In this document: piece by piece, positions 40,032-49,360 of the stretch
Layout: each line of letters starts with the position of its first letter
How positions within the stretch are numbered: position 1 is the first letter of the stretch
DNA from: Acidobacteriota bacterium
GTDB lineage: Bacteria; Acidobacteriota; Terriglobia; Terriglobales; Acidobacteriaceae
Direction of reading: 5' to 3'
Length of the DNA stretch: 52,500 nt
Assembly: GCA_023410055.1 (NCBI GenBank)
Contig: JAEYQK010000038.1
Coordinates: 1-52,500, forward strand
Position numbers and translations under genes: made by a program
Notes under the pieces: generated by a model
Database searches by the model: none
Told to the model about the DNA's origin: nothing
The model's input: only the letters and a program-made list of their open reading frames with translations

Positions 40032-40166
40032 CTAGAGATTCTCGTGAACTCCAAAAATGCTTGAGTGCAAGTTTGAAAAGGGCACGGATGCCCCTTGTCG
40101 GCCGAGACGCGACGGAAGAGAATAAGAAGAGTTCAAAATCCAGAATCGCTAAGGCGTACTTAAGAC

Positions 40167-41324
40167 ATGATCTCTGCACGTCGGTGTGTCTGTAGCCTAT
40201 TCGCATTCATCAGCATTCTCTTTGCATCCTTCACTAGCGCCGCGCAGACCGTGAGCGCGCAACCCGCGGGTCCCAGAACTCAAGCTGTTCAAGTAACAGA
40301 CAAGCAGTTGGCCGGACTCCTTGCCGCAGAGATGAAAACACTCGTCGACAAGGACGAATTTTCGGGCGTAGTGCTGGTGGCGCGAGACGGTAAGTCCATT
40401 TACAGTGGCGCGTTCGGAATGGCCAGCAAGAGCTTCGAGGTGCCGAACCGCGTGGATACGCAATTCAATCTTGCTTCTGTCGGGAAGATGTTCACGGCGG
40501 TAGCGGTGCTTCAACTGGTGCAGGAAGGGAAACTCAGTCTAGAAGATCCGGCCAGCAAGTACGTCCCGGAAGAGTGGTTGGCGCCGGAGTATGGCTCAAA
40601 GATCAAGATCAAACACCTGCTCACCCATACGTCGGGCTATGGCACGTATTTCGAGAACCTGAATAAACAGTCGGATGTCGTCTTCTTCCGCGATCTTGGG
40701 GACTACAAGAAGCTAATCCGAAGCGAGGTGCCGTCGTTCGAGCCAGGCACGAAATGGAATTACAGCAACACGGGAATGGTCCTGCTCGGGATCATTGTGG
40801 AGAAAGTGTCGGGAGAAGAGTACTTCGAGTATCTCAATAAACACATCTTTTGGCCTGCAGGAATGACAAAGACGGTCGCTCTGGACAAAGACTCGGCTAT
40901 TCCTGGACGCAGCACCGGTTACGCGAAAGTTAAGGTTGGAGACACAACCATCTTTCGCGAGAACACCGTGTCTCGCGTGTTGAAAGGCAATCCTTCGGGT
41001 GGAATCTACTCGACTGCCGACGACTTGCTGCGCTTTGACCAGGCTCTGCGGAGTCACAAGCTTCTTTCCGCCGAGCTAACCGAAACCGCGCTTTCTGCGA
41101 AGCCCGAGTTGAATTCGCCGGGCTATGGTTACGGTTTCTTCGTGTCCAACGACAAAGAATTGGGCAGGCTGGCTGGCCATGGCGGCGACGGAACGGGAAT
41201 CAATTGCCAGTTCAAAATGTATCTCGACAAGGGGTATACCGTCGCAGTGCTAGCGAATTACGGTGCGCCATCGGCCAACGCGGTTGAGAAGATGATTCAA
41301 GGCATGATTGCGCGTGCAAAGTAG
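40167..41324 (+). CDS. Exported serine hydrolase, class C beta-lactamase fold
   Basis: The 385-residue protein has a signal peptide (1-26, ending SAA). The catalytic SxxK is SVGK, the second motif is YSN (YSNTG), and HGGDG takes the place of KTG. These are the marks of the penicillin-binding-like/esterase family (PF00144), which includes D-aminopeptidases, esterases and beta-lactamases. Without closer comparison, substrate cannot be assigned; antibiotic hydrolysis should not be assumed. The protein acts in the periplasm. It is transcribed alone. Confidence 0.9.
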   Translation: MISARRCVCSLFAFISILFASFTSAAQTVSAQPAGPRTQAVQVTDKQLAGLLAAEMKTLVDKDEFSGVVLVARDGKSIYSGAFGMASKSFEVPNRVDTQFNLASVGKMFTAVAVLQLVQEGKLSLEDPASKYVPEEWLAPEYGSKIKIKHLLTHTSGYGTYFENLNKQSDVVFFRDLGDYKKLIRSEVPSFEPGTKWNYSNTGMVLLGIIVEKVSGEEYFEYLNKHIFWPAGMTKTVALDKDSAIPGRSTGYAKVKVGDTTIFRENTVSRVLKGNPSGGIYSTADDLLRFDQALRSHKLLSAELTETALSAKPELNSPGYGYGFFVSNDKELGRLAGHGGDGTGINCQFKMYLDKGYTVAVLANYGAPSANAVEKMIQGMIARAK

Positions 41325-41351
41325 CAGGACCTAGTCAGCGTCCTCGGAAGC

Positions 41352-41384
41352 GCACCCTCCCCGAAGGGGAAGGGTGCGGCACCC
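41352..41384. repeat. GCACCCT...AGGGTGCGGCACCC element, intergenic
   Basis: The arms GCACCCTCCCC and GGGGAAGGGTGC form a strong hairpin with tail GGCACCC. It lies 28 bases after the serine hydrolase gene and shares its right end with the birA element at 22302-22336. Confidence 0.75.
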
Positions 41385-41512
41385 CGGCCGTCCGCAAAAC
41401 GCCGCCGAGAAGATGATTCAAGGCTCATTGTTCGAGTGAGGTGGTTGGGCCCACATCCCCACGGTTCTAGAGTTTGGCCTTCACACGAGCCGGGTGTACC
41501 CTGTCCTAATCG

Positions 41513-42013
41513 ATGAGCAGAGATGCGCAAACCACCGGTCGGAAGATATTTGGTGCGCTGGTTCTTGTTCTAAGCGCTCCCCTGTGGCTTCCGCTCGTGA
41601 TCCTCGGTATCGTTTTGTCGGCGGCACACAGGGCAGTTGTGTTTTCGCTCTTGTGGTTACGCGTAGTTCTTACAGGCAAGGACATTCTGTTTGTTTCTTC
41701 GGACAGTCGCATCTGGCGCGATTACATGAGCGATGAGATTCTGCCCCTGGTACGAGAGCGGGCTATCATTCTGAATTGGTCGGAAAGAAGGACATGGACC
41801 TTCTTCTCGCTTGCCGCTCATGCATTCCACGTTTACGGAGGCGTGCGCGATTTCAATCCGATGGTAGTCATCATTCGCCCGTTCCGTCGCGCGGCAATTT
41901 TCCGCTTCTTGCCTGCGTTCAAGGACTACAAACATGGGCATTCGGAATCCGTTTCAGCATTACGGGAGAAACTGCTTTTGTCTTTAGGCTTGCTAGCTCC
42001 TGCAAATCGCTAA
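41513..42013 (+). CDS. Hypothetical membrane-anchored protein
   Basis: A 166-residue protein with one long or two short hydrophobic segments (residues about 14-53) and a cytoplasmic-looking remainder (DILFVSSDSRIWRDYM; ILPLVRERAIILNWSERRTW; FNPMVVIIRPFRRAAIFRF). No family is recognised. It stands alone. Confidence 0.7.
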   Translation: MSRDAQTTGRKIFGALVLVLSAPLWLPLVILGIVLSAAHRAVVFSLLWLRVVLTGKDILFVSSDSRIWRDYMSDEILPLVRERAIILNWSERRTWTFFSLAAHAFHVYGGVRDFNPMVVIIRPFRRAAIFRFLPAFKDYKHGHSESVSALREKLLLSLGLLAPANR

Positions 42014-42097
42014 CTCGCCTTTGCCAATCTGGTTTTCACTAACTCTGTCGAAGTGGCGGGCCCCGAGTCAAACAATGCACTGAGGAGATTTCTAAAA

Positions 42098-43516
42098 ATG
42101 GAAAAAGCACCGTGCAGTAGAATGCGCTTCCTGCTCATGGCATTGTTGCTGTTGCTTATTCCCGCTAGCGCCGTAGCTTGCTCATGCGGTGCCCCTGGGC
42201 CGGCTTGCTCCTACATCTCAGACAGCAAAGTTATCTTTCTTGGAACGCCGGTTTTTACGGATGATGATGGGAGTGGCACTTTTGTTCAAAGAACTTTGTA
42301 CAAGTTCCAGGTTAAAGAAGCTTTCAAGGGCCTTGCCGCTGATACAAAAGAGGTATGGGTCGACCCCGGAAGTTTCACCAGCTGCTATGCGGTTTACAGG
42401 ATAGGGAAAGATTATCTGGTCTTTGCAGGAGAGGCCTGGGGCGGTATGGGATCATCGCCTGCAATGACGGTTGCTGCTCCGGGCAAGAAAGCTAAGCCGC
42501 TGCCTGCAGGCTTCACTCCTGACACTCCCGTTTATTACGCGCCCGAGTGTAACGGTACGCGATGGGCGGACTCCGCCAACGACGAGATCGGATGGCTCCG
42601 TCTCTGGCGCGATGGCAAGACGAGCACTCGGGCGTATGGGACCGTTACAGCCTTCGACCTTCCAGTCTCTGGTGCAATCGTAGAGATCACCTCGGAACAC
42701 GGAGTGCAGAAGACAACCTCGTCCGAGAAGGGCGAGTGGTCGTTCGAGAACATTACTCCTGGTCATTACACGGTTACTGCTGCTTTGCCCGACTACACTC
42801 TGGACTGGAAGCGGGAGGCTGTGATACCGGCTGGGGCCTGCGGTTACTTCGATAATCTTTGGCTTTCTACTGAATCCGCAATAACAGGCAAGATCGTCGA
42901 TGCAAAAGGAAAGCCAGTTCCCGATATCCACGTGCAAATGGCGAAGATGATGCCCGATGGAAATGCAACAGTGCTTGAGGGGTTTGTCCCAGCAGAAAAG
43001 GATGGTTCATTTCGTTTCGAGGGCGCGGCCGGTGACTTTGTGGTCGGCATCAATCTCGACACGCCCCCCAATAGTGACGTGCCGTATCCGCCCACATATG
43101 CTCCCGGGGTCTCGGACCTCAAGCAGGCGAGAATCATCCACATTGCGCCGAAGCAACAGGTAACGAACGTCGAGCTAAGACTTTCGCCTCCACTGCCGAT
43201 TCGCAGAGTAGACGTGAAGGTCACGTTGCCTGATGGCCGACCGGCGCCGCGCAGAACGTGGGTTGAAGCCCACACCTCGGAACACGGCGGCAGAGAAATC
43301 GGAGAGGTCGAACACAACGGGGTAGCACACCTCAAGTGTCTTGCTGGCCAGAGTTACCAGATTTCCGCAAGAACAACTCCAGCGTGGAAATCTGACATTC
43401 CTCTTAGGTCCCAGCACATTCAGGTCTCAAGCAAGGTGGATTTGCCCGCAGGAGTAACTCCGGCAACAATCAAGCTAGTTCTTGACAAGACAAAGAAGGC
43501 GATCGAGGAGGATTGA
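42098..43516 (+). CDS. Exported TIMP/NTR-like protein with carboxypeptidase-regulatory-like domains
   Basis: The 472-residue product has a signal peptide ending ASAVA, so the mature protein starts CSCGAPGPAC. A CxC at the mature N-terminus followed by VIFLGTPV and YKFQVKEAFKG resembles netrin/TIMP-like modules. Residues about 180 onward contain beta-sandwich domains of the carboxypeptidase-regulatory type (SGAIVEITSEHGVQKTTSSEKGEWSF; ITGKIVDAKGKPVPDIHVQM; DGRPAPRRTWVEA). It is probably an extracellular or periplasmic binding protein. An earlier GTG at 42053 is less likely than ATG 42098, which has AGGAG upstream. Confidence 0.78.
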   Translation: MEKAPCSRMRFLLMALLLLLIPASAVACSCGAPGPACSYISDSKVIFLGTPVFTDDDGSGTFVQRTLYKFQVKEAFKGLAADTKEVWVDPGSFTSCYAVYRIGKDYLVFAGEAWGGMGSSPAMTVAAPGKKAKPLPAGFTPDTPVYYAPECNGTRWADSANDEIGWLRLWRDGKTSTRAYGTVTAFDLPVSGAIVEITSEHGVQKTTSSEKGEWSFENITPGHYTVTAALPDYTLDWKREAVIPAGACGYFDNLWLSTESAITGKIVDAKGKPVPDIHVQMAKMMPDGNATVLEGFVPAEKDGSFRFEGAAGDFVVGINLDTPPNSDVPYPPTYAPGVSDLKQARIIHIAPKQQVTNVELRLSPPLPIRRVDVKVTLPDGRPAPRRTWVEAHTSEHGGREIGEVEHNGVAHLKCLAGQSYQISARTTPAWKSDIPLRSQHIQVSSKVDLPAGVTPATIKLVLDKTKKAIEED

Positions 43517-43551
43517 ACCCGCCTCTGCTGATGCATATCGCAGATGCGGGT
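43517..43551. terminator. Hairpin between convergent genes
   Basis: ACCCGCCTCTGC and GCAGATGCGGGT form a 12-bp stem with one mismatch and an 11-base loop. It begins one base after the stop at 43516 and ends 10 bases before the stop of the opposing gene, so it may serve both. No T-run is seen. Confidence 0.45.
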
Positions 43552-43560
43552 AACAACGTC

Positions 43561-44301
43561 TTAAGCTGCACTCGCTGCGAGACGTGAATCCTTGACTCCT
43601 TCCACCGCCATCTCGGCATAGATCAGTGGTGCGATCGCTGGTAGGCAGACGGAGAGGCCCATCAGGATCACGGCGAGTCTGGGGGCTATCCAGAGAAATG
43701 GCAGATGCAGCAGGAAGACAGCCACGCATCCGACCAGTACGTACGCAAGTAAACGATGCGTGCGCCAGAAGACTCCGGCGTAGATCAGTCCGGCGATGAA
43801 GATGAGGGTGAAGGCCGCGACGTCGAGCGAGGCAAAGCGAATCCAATTCGCCTGACGAAGGTAGGGTGCCAAATCCGGCGGAGGCGCGAGGATATGTCCG
43901 GGATACAGCCACTGCGCCACGGAGGGCAGGCTGTTCATGATCTGCATGATGAGGCCGAGGCAGGTTGCGCACGCGCCGAGCACGATCGCCGCTGGGCTGA
44001 CGCGATATTGCCTGATGGAAAACAGCACGTTCAGCGGCAAAGATGCGAACGCATAGACGGCAACGGCCCAGATCTGTAGTCCCATGGCGAGGCGTCCGAC
44101 TTTCAGCGATTCGAAGGAACCAGACATCAGCATTGCCGGTGTGACTGCCGGGATCGCGAACACGTAAACGAGTCCATAGGTGATCAGGGCAAGTGAAGCC
44201 AGTGCGCCGAGGGTGAACACGACGGCCCGTGAGGGTGCTGGTGACACTGTGGTTGCAACGTGCGGCGCCATTGCTCGACTGCTAGAAATGACATTAGGCA
44301 T
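43561..44301 (-). CDS. Hypothetical polytopic membrane protein
   Basis: A 246-residue protein with about seven hydrophobic segments (AVVFTLGALASLALITYGLVYVF; LQIWAVAVYAFASLPLNVLF; AAIVLGACATCLGLIMQI; and three to four more). No family motif is recognised. ATG 44301 has GAGGA 8 bases upstream and is preferred to a GTG at 44391 that lacks one. Confidence 0.72.
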   Translation of the reverse strand: MPNVISSSRAMAPHVATTVSPAPSRAVVFTLGALASLALITYGLVYVFAIPAVTPAMLMSGSFESLKVGRLAMGLQIWAVAVYAFASLPLNVLFSIRQYRVSPAAIVLGACATCLGLIMQIMNSLPSVAQWLYPGHILAPPPDLAPYLRQANWIRFASLDVAAFTLIFIAGLIYAGVFWRTHRLLAYVLVGCVAVFLLHLPFLWIAPRLAVILMGLSVCLPAIAPLIYAEMAVEGVKDSRLAASAA

Positions 44302-44456
44302 GACGACATCCTCTGTGCTAGTGCTGTCATTTAGTACGGTGCCTTCTGGGTGATTGTTCCGCAGGAGTATGGAATTCACAGCATCTTTCACCTGTGTGTG
44401 CTGCGCGCTCTGTGTTAGGTTCTACTTAAAACAGCAACATAGGATTGGAGTATTTC

Positions 44457-44987
44457 GTGAATCCGCGCTGGGCGGCATGGTCGGCGAACGTCTTTAGGGG
44501 TAGTGACTGGTGGGTAAGTCGTAACCGGATGTCCGAGATTATAGGACTGCCCACCAGCTTCATCTTGTGCAAGATCGGTGTAATCGTCGTTCAGGAATCG
44601 AGTAACAAGCTGGCCGCACTGCCGGTGCTGTTGTTGCTGGGGGCGGCGCTTCCTGCATATCTTCTACTGCTCTGGGGAGGATATTTCGCGAAGTATCCGC
44701 ATCTGGTGATCATCGAACAAGGGAAGGGGATCTGGCTGTTCGGCAGTTTTACGCAGATGTATGTCCCACTGGAGAACGTGCGGGAAGTGAGAAAAAAAGC
44801 GGGCTGTATTGTGCGCCTTAAAAGGCGCCAGCGTTTGCTGGGAGAATTCGTCGTGCCGATCACATTCGGGGCGCAAGCCATGCAGTTGGTGGAAGCAATC
44901 GAGAAGCAGATTGAGGAACGGGATTCGCAAGGGAAGCGGTTGTTGAGCGAGGCGAGTGAGCTGGGGGCATACACCGCGATCCATTAG
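44457..44987 (+). CDS. Hypothetical membrane protein with PH-like cytoplasmic part
   Basis: A 176-residue protein with one hydrophobic stretch (LAALPVLLLLGAALPAYLLLLW, about residues 55-76), then a strand-rich domain (HLVIIEQGKGIWLFGSF; VPLENVREVRKKAGCIVRL) that could be PH-like, and a C-terminal helix. GTG 44457 has GGAG 7 bases upstream. The next gene, an APC permease, starts 103 bp downstream. Confidence 0.68.
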   Translation: MNPRWAAWSANVFRGSDWWVSRNRMSEIIGLPTSFILCKIGVIVVQESSNKLAALPVLLLLGAALPAYLLLLWGGYFAKYPHLVIIEQGKGIWLFGSFTQMYVPLENVREVRKKAGCIVRLKRRQRLLGEFVVPITFGAQAMQLVEAIEKQIEERDSQGKRLLSEASELGAYTAIH

Positions 44988-45090
44988 CTGCCGATCCCTG
45001 ACCGACTTAATCTCAGACCAAATCTTTTCCCATCCACACGCGTTTGTTGGTGCATCTGAGTAGCAATCCAGGAACCTCGGAGGGCTCTCG

Positions 45091-46518
45091 ATGACCCTGC
45101 AAGCCGGCGCCGAACAGAAGCAGGAATTCCGCAAAGAACTGGGACTGCGCAATCTGGTGATGAGCCAGATACTGAACATCGTGGGCCTGTTTTGGGTGGG
45201 AACTGCGGCGCGGCTCGGGCCGTCGCACGTAATTTTCTGGCTGCTGGGGATCGTTCTCTTTTACCTGCCGTCGGCGGCAGTTGTGATCTATCTGACTCGC
45301 GTACACACAGTGGAGGGCGGGCTTTACGAGTGGGCGCGACTGGGGTTCAACGACTTTGCCGGTTTCCTTGTGGCATGGAACATGTGGCTGAACATGGTCG
45401 CGATCCTCTCCTATTCGGGACTCCAAAGCACGACGATGTACTCCTATATTCTCGGGCCGCGGGGTGCGTGGATGGTCGAAAGCAAGTGGGTGAATCTCGG
45501 GATCACCCTTGGATTGATGTTGCTTCTTATCGTGGTCACCTCTCTTGGGCTAGGCGTAGCGAAGTGGATACAAGATGCCGGCGGCATCATCATGCTGGTA
45601 GTCTTCGCCGCGCTGATTGCGTTGCCATTTCGCAATCAACTGCTCGGCCGTACGGCGCAGTATCCGCCGTTTACGCTGACACTGCCGGCAATTTCGCTGC
45701 TCAGTTTGAACTTGCTGGGCAAGATGAGTTTCGGCGCGATGAGCGGTTTCGATTCTGTCTCGATCCTTGCGGGTGAGTCTCGCAATGCGGGCAAGTCCAT
45801 TGGACGCTCGGTGATGATTGCCACGCCTATCATTTGCATGATGATGGTGCTCGGTACGAGCTCCGTAGTGGCACTGGTTCCGAGAGACAAGATCGACCTG
45901 ATCAGCCCGATTTCGCAGGCGCTGACCTTGGGAACGCGCCCGAGCGATCCTGGCGCGAATCTTATTCCCGCCGTGATTGCTGCGTTGTTGTTCTCGTTTC
46001 TGGCGGCGATGCTCTTGACGTTCATCTTCACCACGCGACTGCCGCTGGTGGCTGGTTGGGACAACCTGCTGCCGCGGTGGTTTGGGCACATGCATCCACG
46101 GCGCAAAACTCCAACGAACGCGATCATGTTTGTTGGAGCGGTCGCGACCGCGATGGCCATCGCGGGGGTCACGGGATCGGGCCAGCAGGAGGCATTTCAG
46201 CTGTTGCAGAATTCAGCGGGAATCTTCTATGCCCTCGCCTACATTGCAATGTTCGCTCTGCCGCTGATTGGACGCCAATCCCAGATCGAAAGACCGCCGT
46301 GGTGGCTGAAGGCCGCCGCACTCTCTGGCCTGGTGATGACCACGATGTACCTGGTACTGTCGTTGTTCCCGATCATTGAAGTCGCCAAGCCGTGGCTTTT
46401 CACGCTAAAGGTCGGCGGCTTTATTCTGGCGTGCCAGACCTTGGCAATTGCCTTGTTCTACTTCAATCGGCACAAGAACAAGGCGCTTCGTCGCGATGCC
46501 TTGGCGGCGGCAGAGTAG
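45091..46518 (+). CDS. APC-family amino acid permease
   Basis: A 475-residue protein with about 12 membrane segments. The first (NLVMSQILNIVGLFWVG), the EGGLYEWARLGF motif and the central GKMSFGAMSGFDSVSILAGESRNAGKSIGRSV stretch identify the APC superfamily, nearest to glutamate/GABA-type transporters. Substrate unknown. GGAGGG lies six bases before the ATG. Confidence 0.9.
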   Translation: MTLQAGAEQKQEFRKELGLRNLVMSQILNIVGLFWVGTAARLGPSHVIFWLLGIVLFYLPSAAVVIYLTRVHTVEGGLYEWARLGFNDFAGFLVAWNMWLNMVAILSYSGLQSTTMYSYILGPRGAWMVESKWVNLGITLGLMLLLIVVTSLGLGVAKWIQDAGGIIMLVVFAALIALPFRNQLLGRTAQYPPFTLTLPAISLLSLNLLGKMSFGAMSGFDSVSILAGESRNAGKSIGRSVMIATPIICMMMVLGTSSVVALVPRDKIDLISPISQALTLGTRPSDPGANLIPAVIAALLFSFLAAMLLTFIFTTRLPLVAGWDNLLPRWFGHMHPRRKTPTNAIMFVGAVATAMAIAGVTGSGQQEAFQLLQNSAGIFYALAYIAMFALPLIGRQSQIERPPWWLKAAALSGLVMTTMYLVLSLFPIIEVAKPWLFTLKVGGFILACQTLAIALFYFNRHKNKALRRDALAAAE

Positions 46519-46525
46519 ATGAACG

Positions 46526-47059
46526 TCAGTACCCACGTCCGCTCGAACTTCGTCCCGTATTGCTGAGCTCGCTGTAGAAGCCAAGATCCTGGTCGCGCAA
46601 CATCTTCGTGATGTAGAGGATCTGGCCGTAGTGCAATCCGAAATGCTCGACGACCTGGTAAACGGCTTTCAGTCCAGTAACGCCGTATCCCTGGATGTTC
46701 ATAGGCGCGACTAAGTCGGCGTCGGTAAGGCGAGAGAGGACGTCGGAGGCTTCCTTCATGGTGGCCGCGAATGTTTCGATTAGCGCTGTCTTCGGAATGG
46801 CGTCGCGCTGGCCAAATTCCGCTGGCCTGTTGCGATCGTCATTCAGGTTATTGAACGATGCGACCAGCCACTGCCGCACGTTGCCGTTCAGATGCAGCAC
46901 GAGATTTCCCACGCTGTTGCTGGAGTTGTTTGGACGCCACCAGACCTGGTCGTCGGTGAGCGATTCGACACACTGACGCAGGCGTGGCCAGTACTGATCG
47001 AGAAGCTTGGTTCGCGAATGCTCCAAGAAGATCGTAGAAACACTGCTCTCGTTTGACAT
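46526..47059 (-). CDS. DinB-family protein
   Basis: A 177-residue four-helix bundle protein of the DinB/YfiT superfamily. Candidate metal ligands are His in LHLNGNVRQW and two in VEHFGLHYGQILYITK near the C-terminus. Some members are metal-dependent thiol transferases, many are uncharacterised. GGAGGAAG precedes the ATG. It converges with the APC gene, 7 bases apart. Confidence 0.88.
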   Translation of the reverse strand: MSNESSVSTIFLEHSRTKLLDQYWPRLRQCVESLTDDQVWWRPNNSSNSVGNLVLHLNGNVRQWLVASFNNLNDDRNRPAEFGQRDAIPKTALIETFAATMKEASDVLSRLTDADLVAPMNIQGYGVTGLKAVYQVVEHFGLHYGQILYITKMLRDQDLGFYSELSNTGRSSSGRGY

Positions 47060-47200
47060 GCTCGTTTCTTCCTCCGCAGTCTCTCAATGCTCACGTACGA
47101 TTTTCACCGCTGAGGTCTGAGTGCGCAACTCGCTGTCCCGGAATTCAGCCCCTGTGCTGAACAACTGGTTCATAAATGTCTGCACAGGTAGAGGCAGCTC

Positions 47201-47260
47201 CCTCAGGGGCTAAAGCCCAGTATTTTTGTTTCGTAGTGGCACGGCTGAAGCCGTGCCCTA
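47201..47260. repeat. Composite palindromic repeat
   Basis: CCTCAGGGGCTAAAGCCC (47201-47218) and GGCACGGCTGAAGCCGTGCC (47238-47257) are two palindromes in a row. The second is matched, with a changed core (GGCACGACTGAAGTCGTGCC), at 48292-48311. Confidence 0.75.
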
Positions 47261-47290
47261 CCCAAGCCACTTATAAAGCCAGTTCGAAAC

Positions 47291-48121
47291 TCACTTCGAG
47301 GCGGCGGTAGCGCTTGCAGGTGCGATAGAGGCCGCGAACTCGGTCATCGACTGCAAGTACAGCTTGCCGGCAATCAGGAATGTATTGTTGTGTCCGGCGT
47401 TGTCGATCCACAGAGCGCGCTTGGGTTGGTTCGCGCGTTGGTAGATGAGTTGGCCGTGCCGCCAGGGAATGACGTTGTCGGCCTTGCCATGTATGACGAG
47501 CACGGGACAATGCACGCGGCGAATGTAGTACGAGTTTGTGAATTCGTCCCACGGGAGCATCCGCACGCTGGTGAGGACGCGGAACGCAGAGACAAATGGA
47601 GCGTCGGCGATCAATCCGGCGACGGGCTTTGCGGACGCGAGTTCGATTGCGGCGGCGGCGCCGAGAGAGTGTCCGTGGGAGATGATGGCGGACGGAGCGA
47701 CCTGCAGCGTCTGGGTCAGATAGTCGTAGGCAGCGTGGGCGTCAGAGTAAGTGCCTTTCTCCGAGGGCTGGCCTGTGCTGGTGCCATAGCCGCGATAATC
47801 GTAGGAGAAGACGGCGAATCCGGCGCGGCGGAACTCCTGAAGGAGAGGCAGGATGTCGCCGATGTCCTCGGCGTTGCCATGGGAGTAGAGGAGAGTGTAC
47901 CTGGCATTCGGATTGGCTAGATAGACGGCGGAGATGGTTTCGGAGCCGGAGCTGAGACGGAAGTACTCGATGCCCTCGGCGTCGGCGCGGCGGAGTTGTG
48001 CGTCGGTGTAGCTGGTGGGGTGCGGCTGGAAGATGAGCTTGTCTGCGACGAGAGCGAGGAGGACGAGGCCCAAGTAGGCCAGGCCAATGAGGATCAGAAG
48101 GACGCGCATGAGTCGTTTCAT
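47291..48121 (-). CDS. Membrane-anchored alpha/beta hydrolase (Bem46/ABHD13-17 type)
   Basis: A 276-residue serine hydrolase with an N-terminal membrane anchor (residues 5-27). YSHGNAEDIG, DYRGYGTSTGQPSE and the nucleophile elbow SHGHSLGAAAA are characteristic; the Asp in HGKADNVIPW and His in DNAGHNNT complete the triad. Substrates of this family are mostly unknown; lipid or ester hydrolysis on the periplasmic face is likely. Confidence 0.88.
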   Translation of the reverse strand: MKRLMRVLLILIGLAYLGLVLLALVADKLIFQPHPTSYTDAQLRRADAEGIEYFRLSSGSETISAVYLANPNARYTLLYSHGNAEDIGDILPLLQEFRRAGFAVFSYDYRGYGTSTGQPSEKGTYSDAHAAYDYLTQTLQVAPSAIISHGHSLGAAAAIELASAKPVAGLIADAPFVSAFRVLTSVRMLPWDEFTNSYYIRRVHCPVLVIHGKADNVIPWRHGQLIYQRANQPKRALWIDNAGHNNTFLIAGKLYLQSMTEFAASIAPASATAASK

Positions 48122-48423
48122 GATTGAGGTACGTGTGGGGGAGGCGGTTGGTTCACGTGACCTCAGAACCCAAAAGGCTCAGTATATTTCGGTTTTCTTG
48201 CCGCGGCTGAAGAGGTTGCGGAAAAGATGATTGTCGATCCTAAAGGGCTAACCTCAGCGGCTGAAGCCGCAGTGATTCGATGCCATTTAGCGGCACGACT
48301 GAAGTCGTGCCCTTGCCGAGAAGGCCCATCCTTTCGCTACGCGAAAGGATGGGACACCTGTGAGATTTATCTGAAACAACAAAGGACGGCCGAAGCCGCC
48401 CTCTGCTGATGGTGGAATTGCGA
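48122..48423. other. Non-coding region with stacked palindromes
   Basis: This 302-base region has no gene. Its right half holds three palindromes in tandem (48245-48358). Confidence 0.6.
48245..48358. repeat. Mosaic of three palindromic elements
   Basis: GCGGCTGAAGCCGC (48257-48270), then GGCACGACTGAAGTCGTGCC (48292-48311), then a CCC...GGGACACC element (48325-48358) with arms CCCATCCTTTCGC and GCGAAAGGATGGG. Different families are joined end to end. Confidence 0.8.
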
Positions 48424-49101
48424 CTATTCGGTGGCGATTTGCCAGCCGTTTTTGCCGCGAATCATGTTTACGGTTTCGGTCTTCGTCTGCTTGTAGAAGT
48501 CGACGCCGTAGTTCTTGATGAGCGTGGTGCGATCCCACTGACTGAACTTCTGCACGGCGTCGCTGGTGGTATCGAACTGCTCTCCGACTTTGTTGGTCGC
48601 CCACTTCCACTCATACGTCACGGTTGCATTGCCGGGACTAGTGCTAGTAACGCTCTTGATGGCTACCAACTCGCGAGTGGCAAGCGGAACCAGAAGAGAC
48701 TCGGTTCCGTCGGACCTTGCTGTCTTCTTGAATTCGGGCAATTCCTTGAACGTACTTTCACCCAAGGGCGTCAACGTCACCTGAACGGCGTCGTTCTTGG
48801 CATTGGCCAGTTTCAGGTATCCAAGTTTCTCAAGCAGTTTGTAGTGCGGGTCGCGTGGCTTTTCGGTAACACTTGGCTTCATCGTACCAACAGTGAAACG
48901 CACAGACGCGGGACCGCGCATTTTGAGAGCGCTGGTGATGACAGGTTTAGCGTCCTCAGCAGTGAGAGCTTTGTCGGACCTGTAAACAAAGTAGCCGATA
49001 GCTCCAAGGACCAGCAGCAGGAGCAAGAAGATATACAGAAAGGGACTTTTGAGCGACAGAGACTTTGATTCGTTTTCTAGCTGAACTTCCTCTTCGAACA
49101 T
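48424..49101 (-). CDS. Hypothetical single-pass membrane protein
   Basis: A 225-residue protein with one membrane segment (FLYIFLLLLLVLGAIGYFVY, residues about 21-40) and a periplasmic domain of about 185 residues (YKLLEKLGYLKLANAKNDAVQVTLTPLGESTF; NATVTYEWKWATNKVGEQF). GGAGGG precedes the ATG. No family is recognised. Confidence 0.75.
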   Translation of the reverse strand: MFEEEVQLENESKSLSLKSPFLYIFLLLLLVLGAIGYFVYRSDKALTAEDAKPVITSALKMRGPASVRFTVGTMKPSVTEKPRDPHYKLLEKLGYLKLANAKNDAVQVTLTPLGESTFKELPEFKKTARSDGTESLLVPLATRELVAIKSVTSTSPGNATVTYEWKWATNKVGEQFDTTSDAVQKFSQWDRTTLIKNYGVDFYKQTKTETVNMIRGKNGWQIATE

Positions 49102-49360
49102 CGGCGCCCTCCAAAAGGATCACGAACGCCAGATCCCAGAATTGAATATAGCGGCATCATGATAGTCCAAATTCCAGAAGTTGGCTCACAATTTGTTGAC
49201 ACGGAACCAGCCGTACCTTGTTGATAACAGGGTTGTTGCGGGAACGGGCAAGGGACGGTGACGGACATCACAAAGACTTCGACGGCCCGGGCACCGGCAA
49301 CTCACGTTGCCAACCTGCGTAAGTGAAGGCGCGTCCTAGTAGTTCAAGCGGAGCCCCTGA

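Larger units (their letters stand above)
39511..40166. other. Repeat-rich non-coding region
   Basis: This 656-base interval holds no convincing gene. It carries GATCGGGTGATC-type repeats (about 39512-39540), a 54-base tandem duplication (39588-39692), the second copy of the 20-base dispersed repeat (39798-39817) and two CCC...GGGGCACC palindromes (39855-39890, 40002-40031). Frames across it are translations of these repeats. Confidence 0.7.

Noticed and set aside
39832..40206. 124-codon minus-strand frame
   Set aside because: It is a translation of two palindromic repeats and overlaps the start of the serine hydrolase gene.
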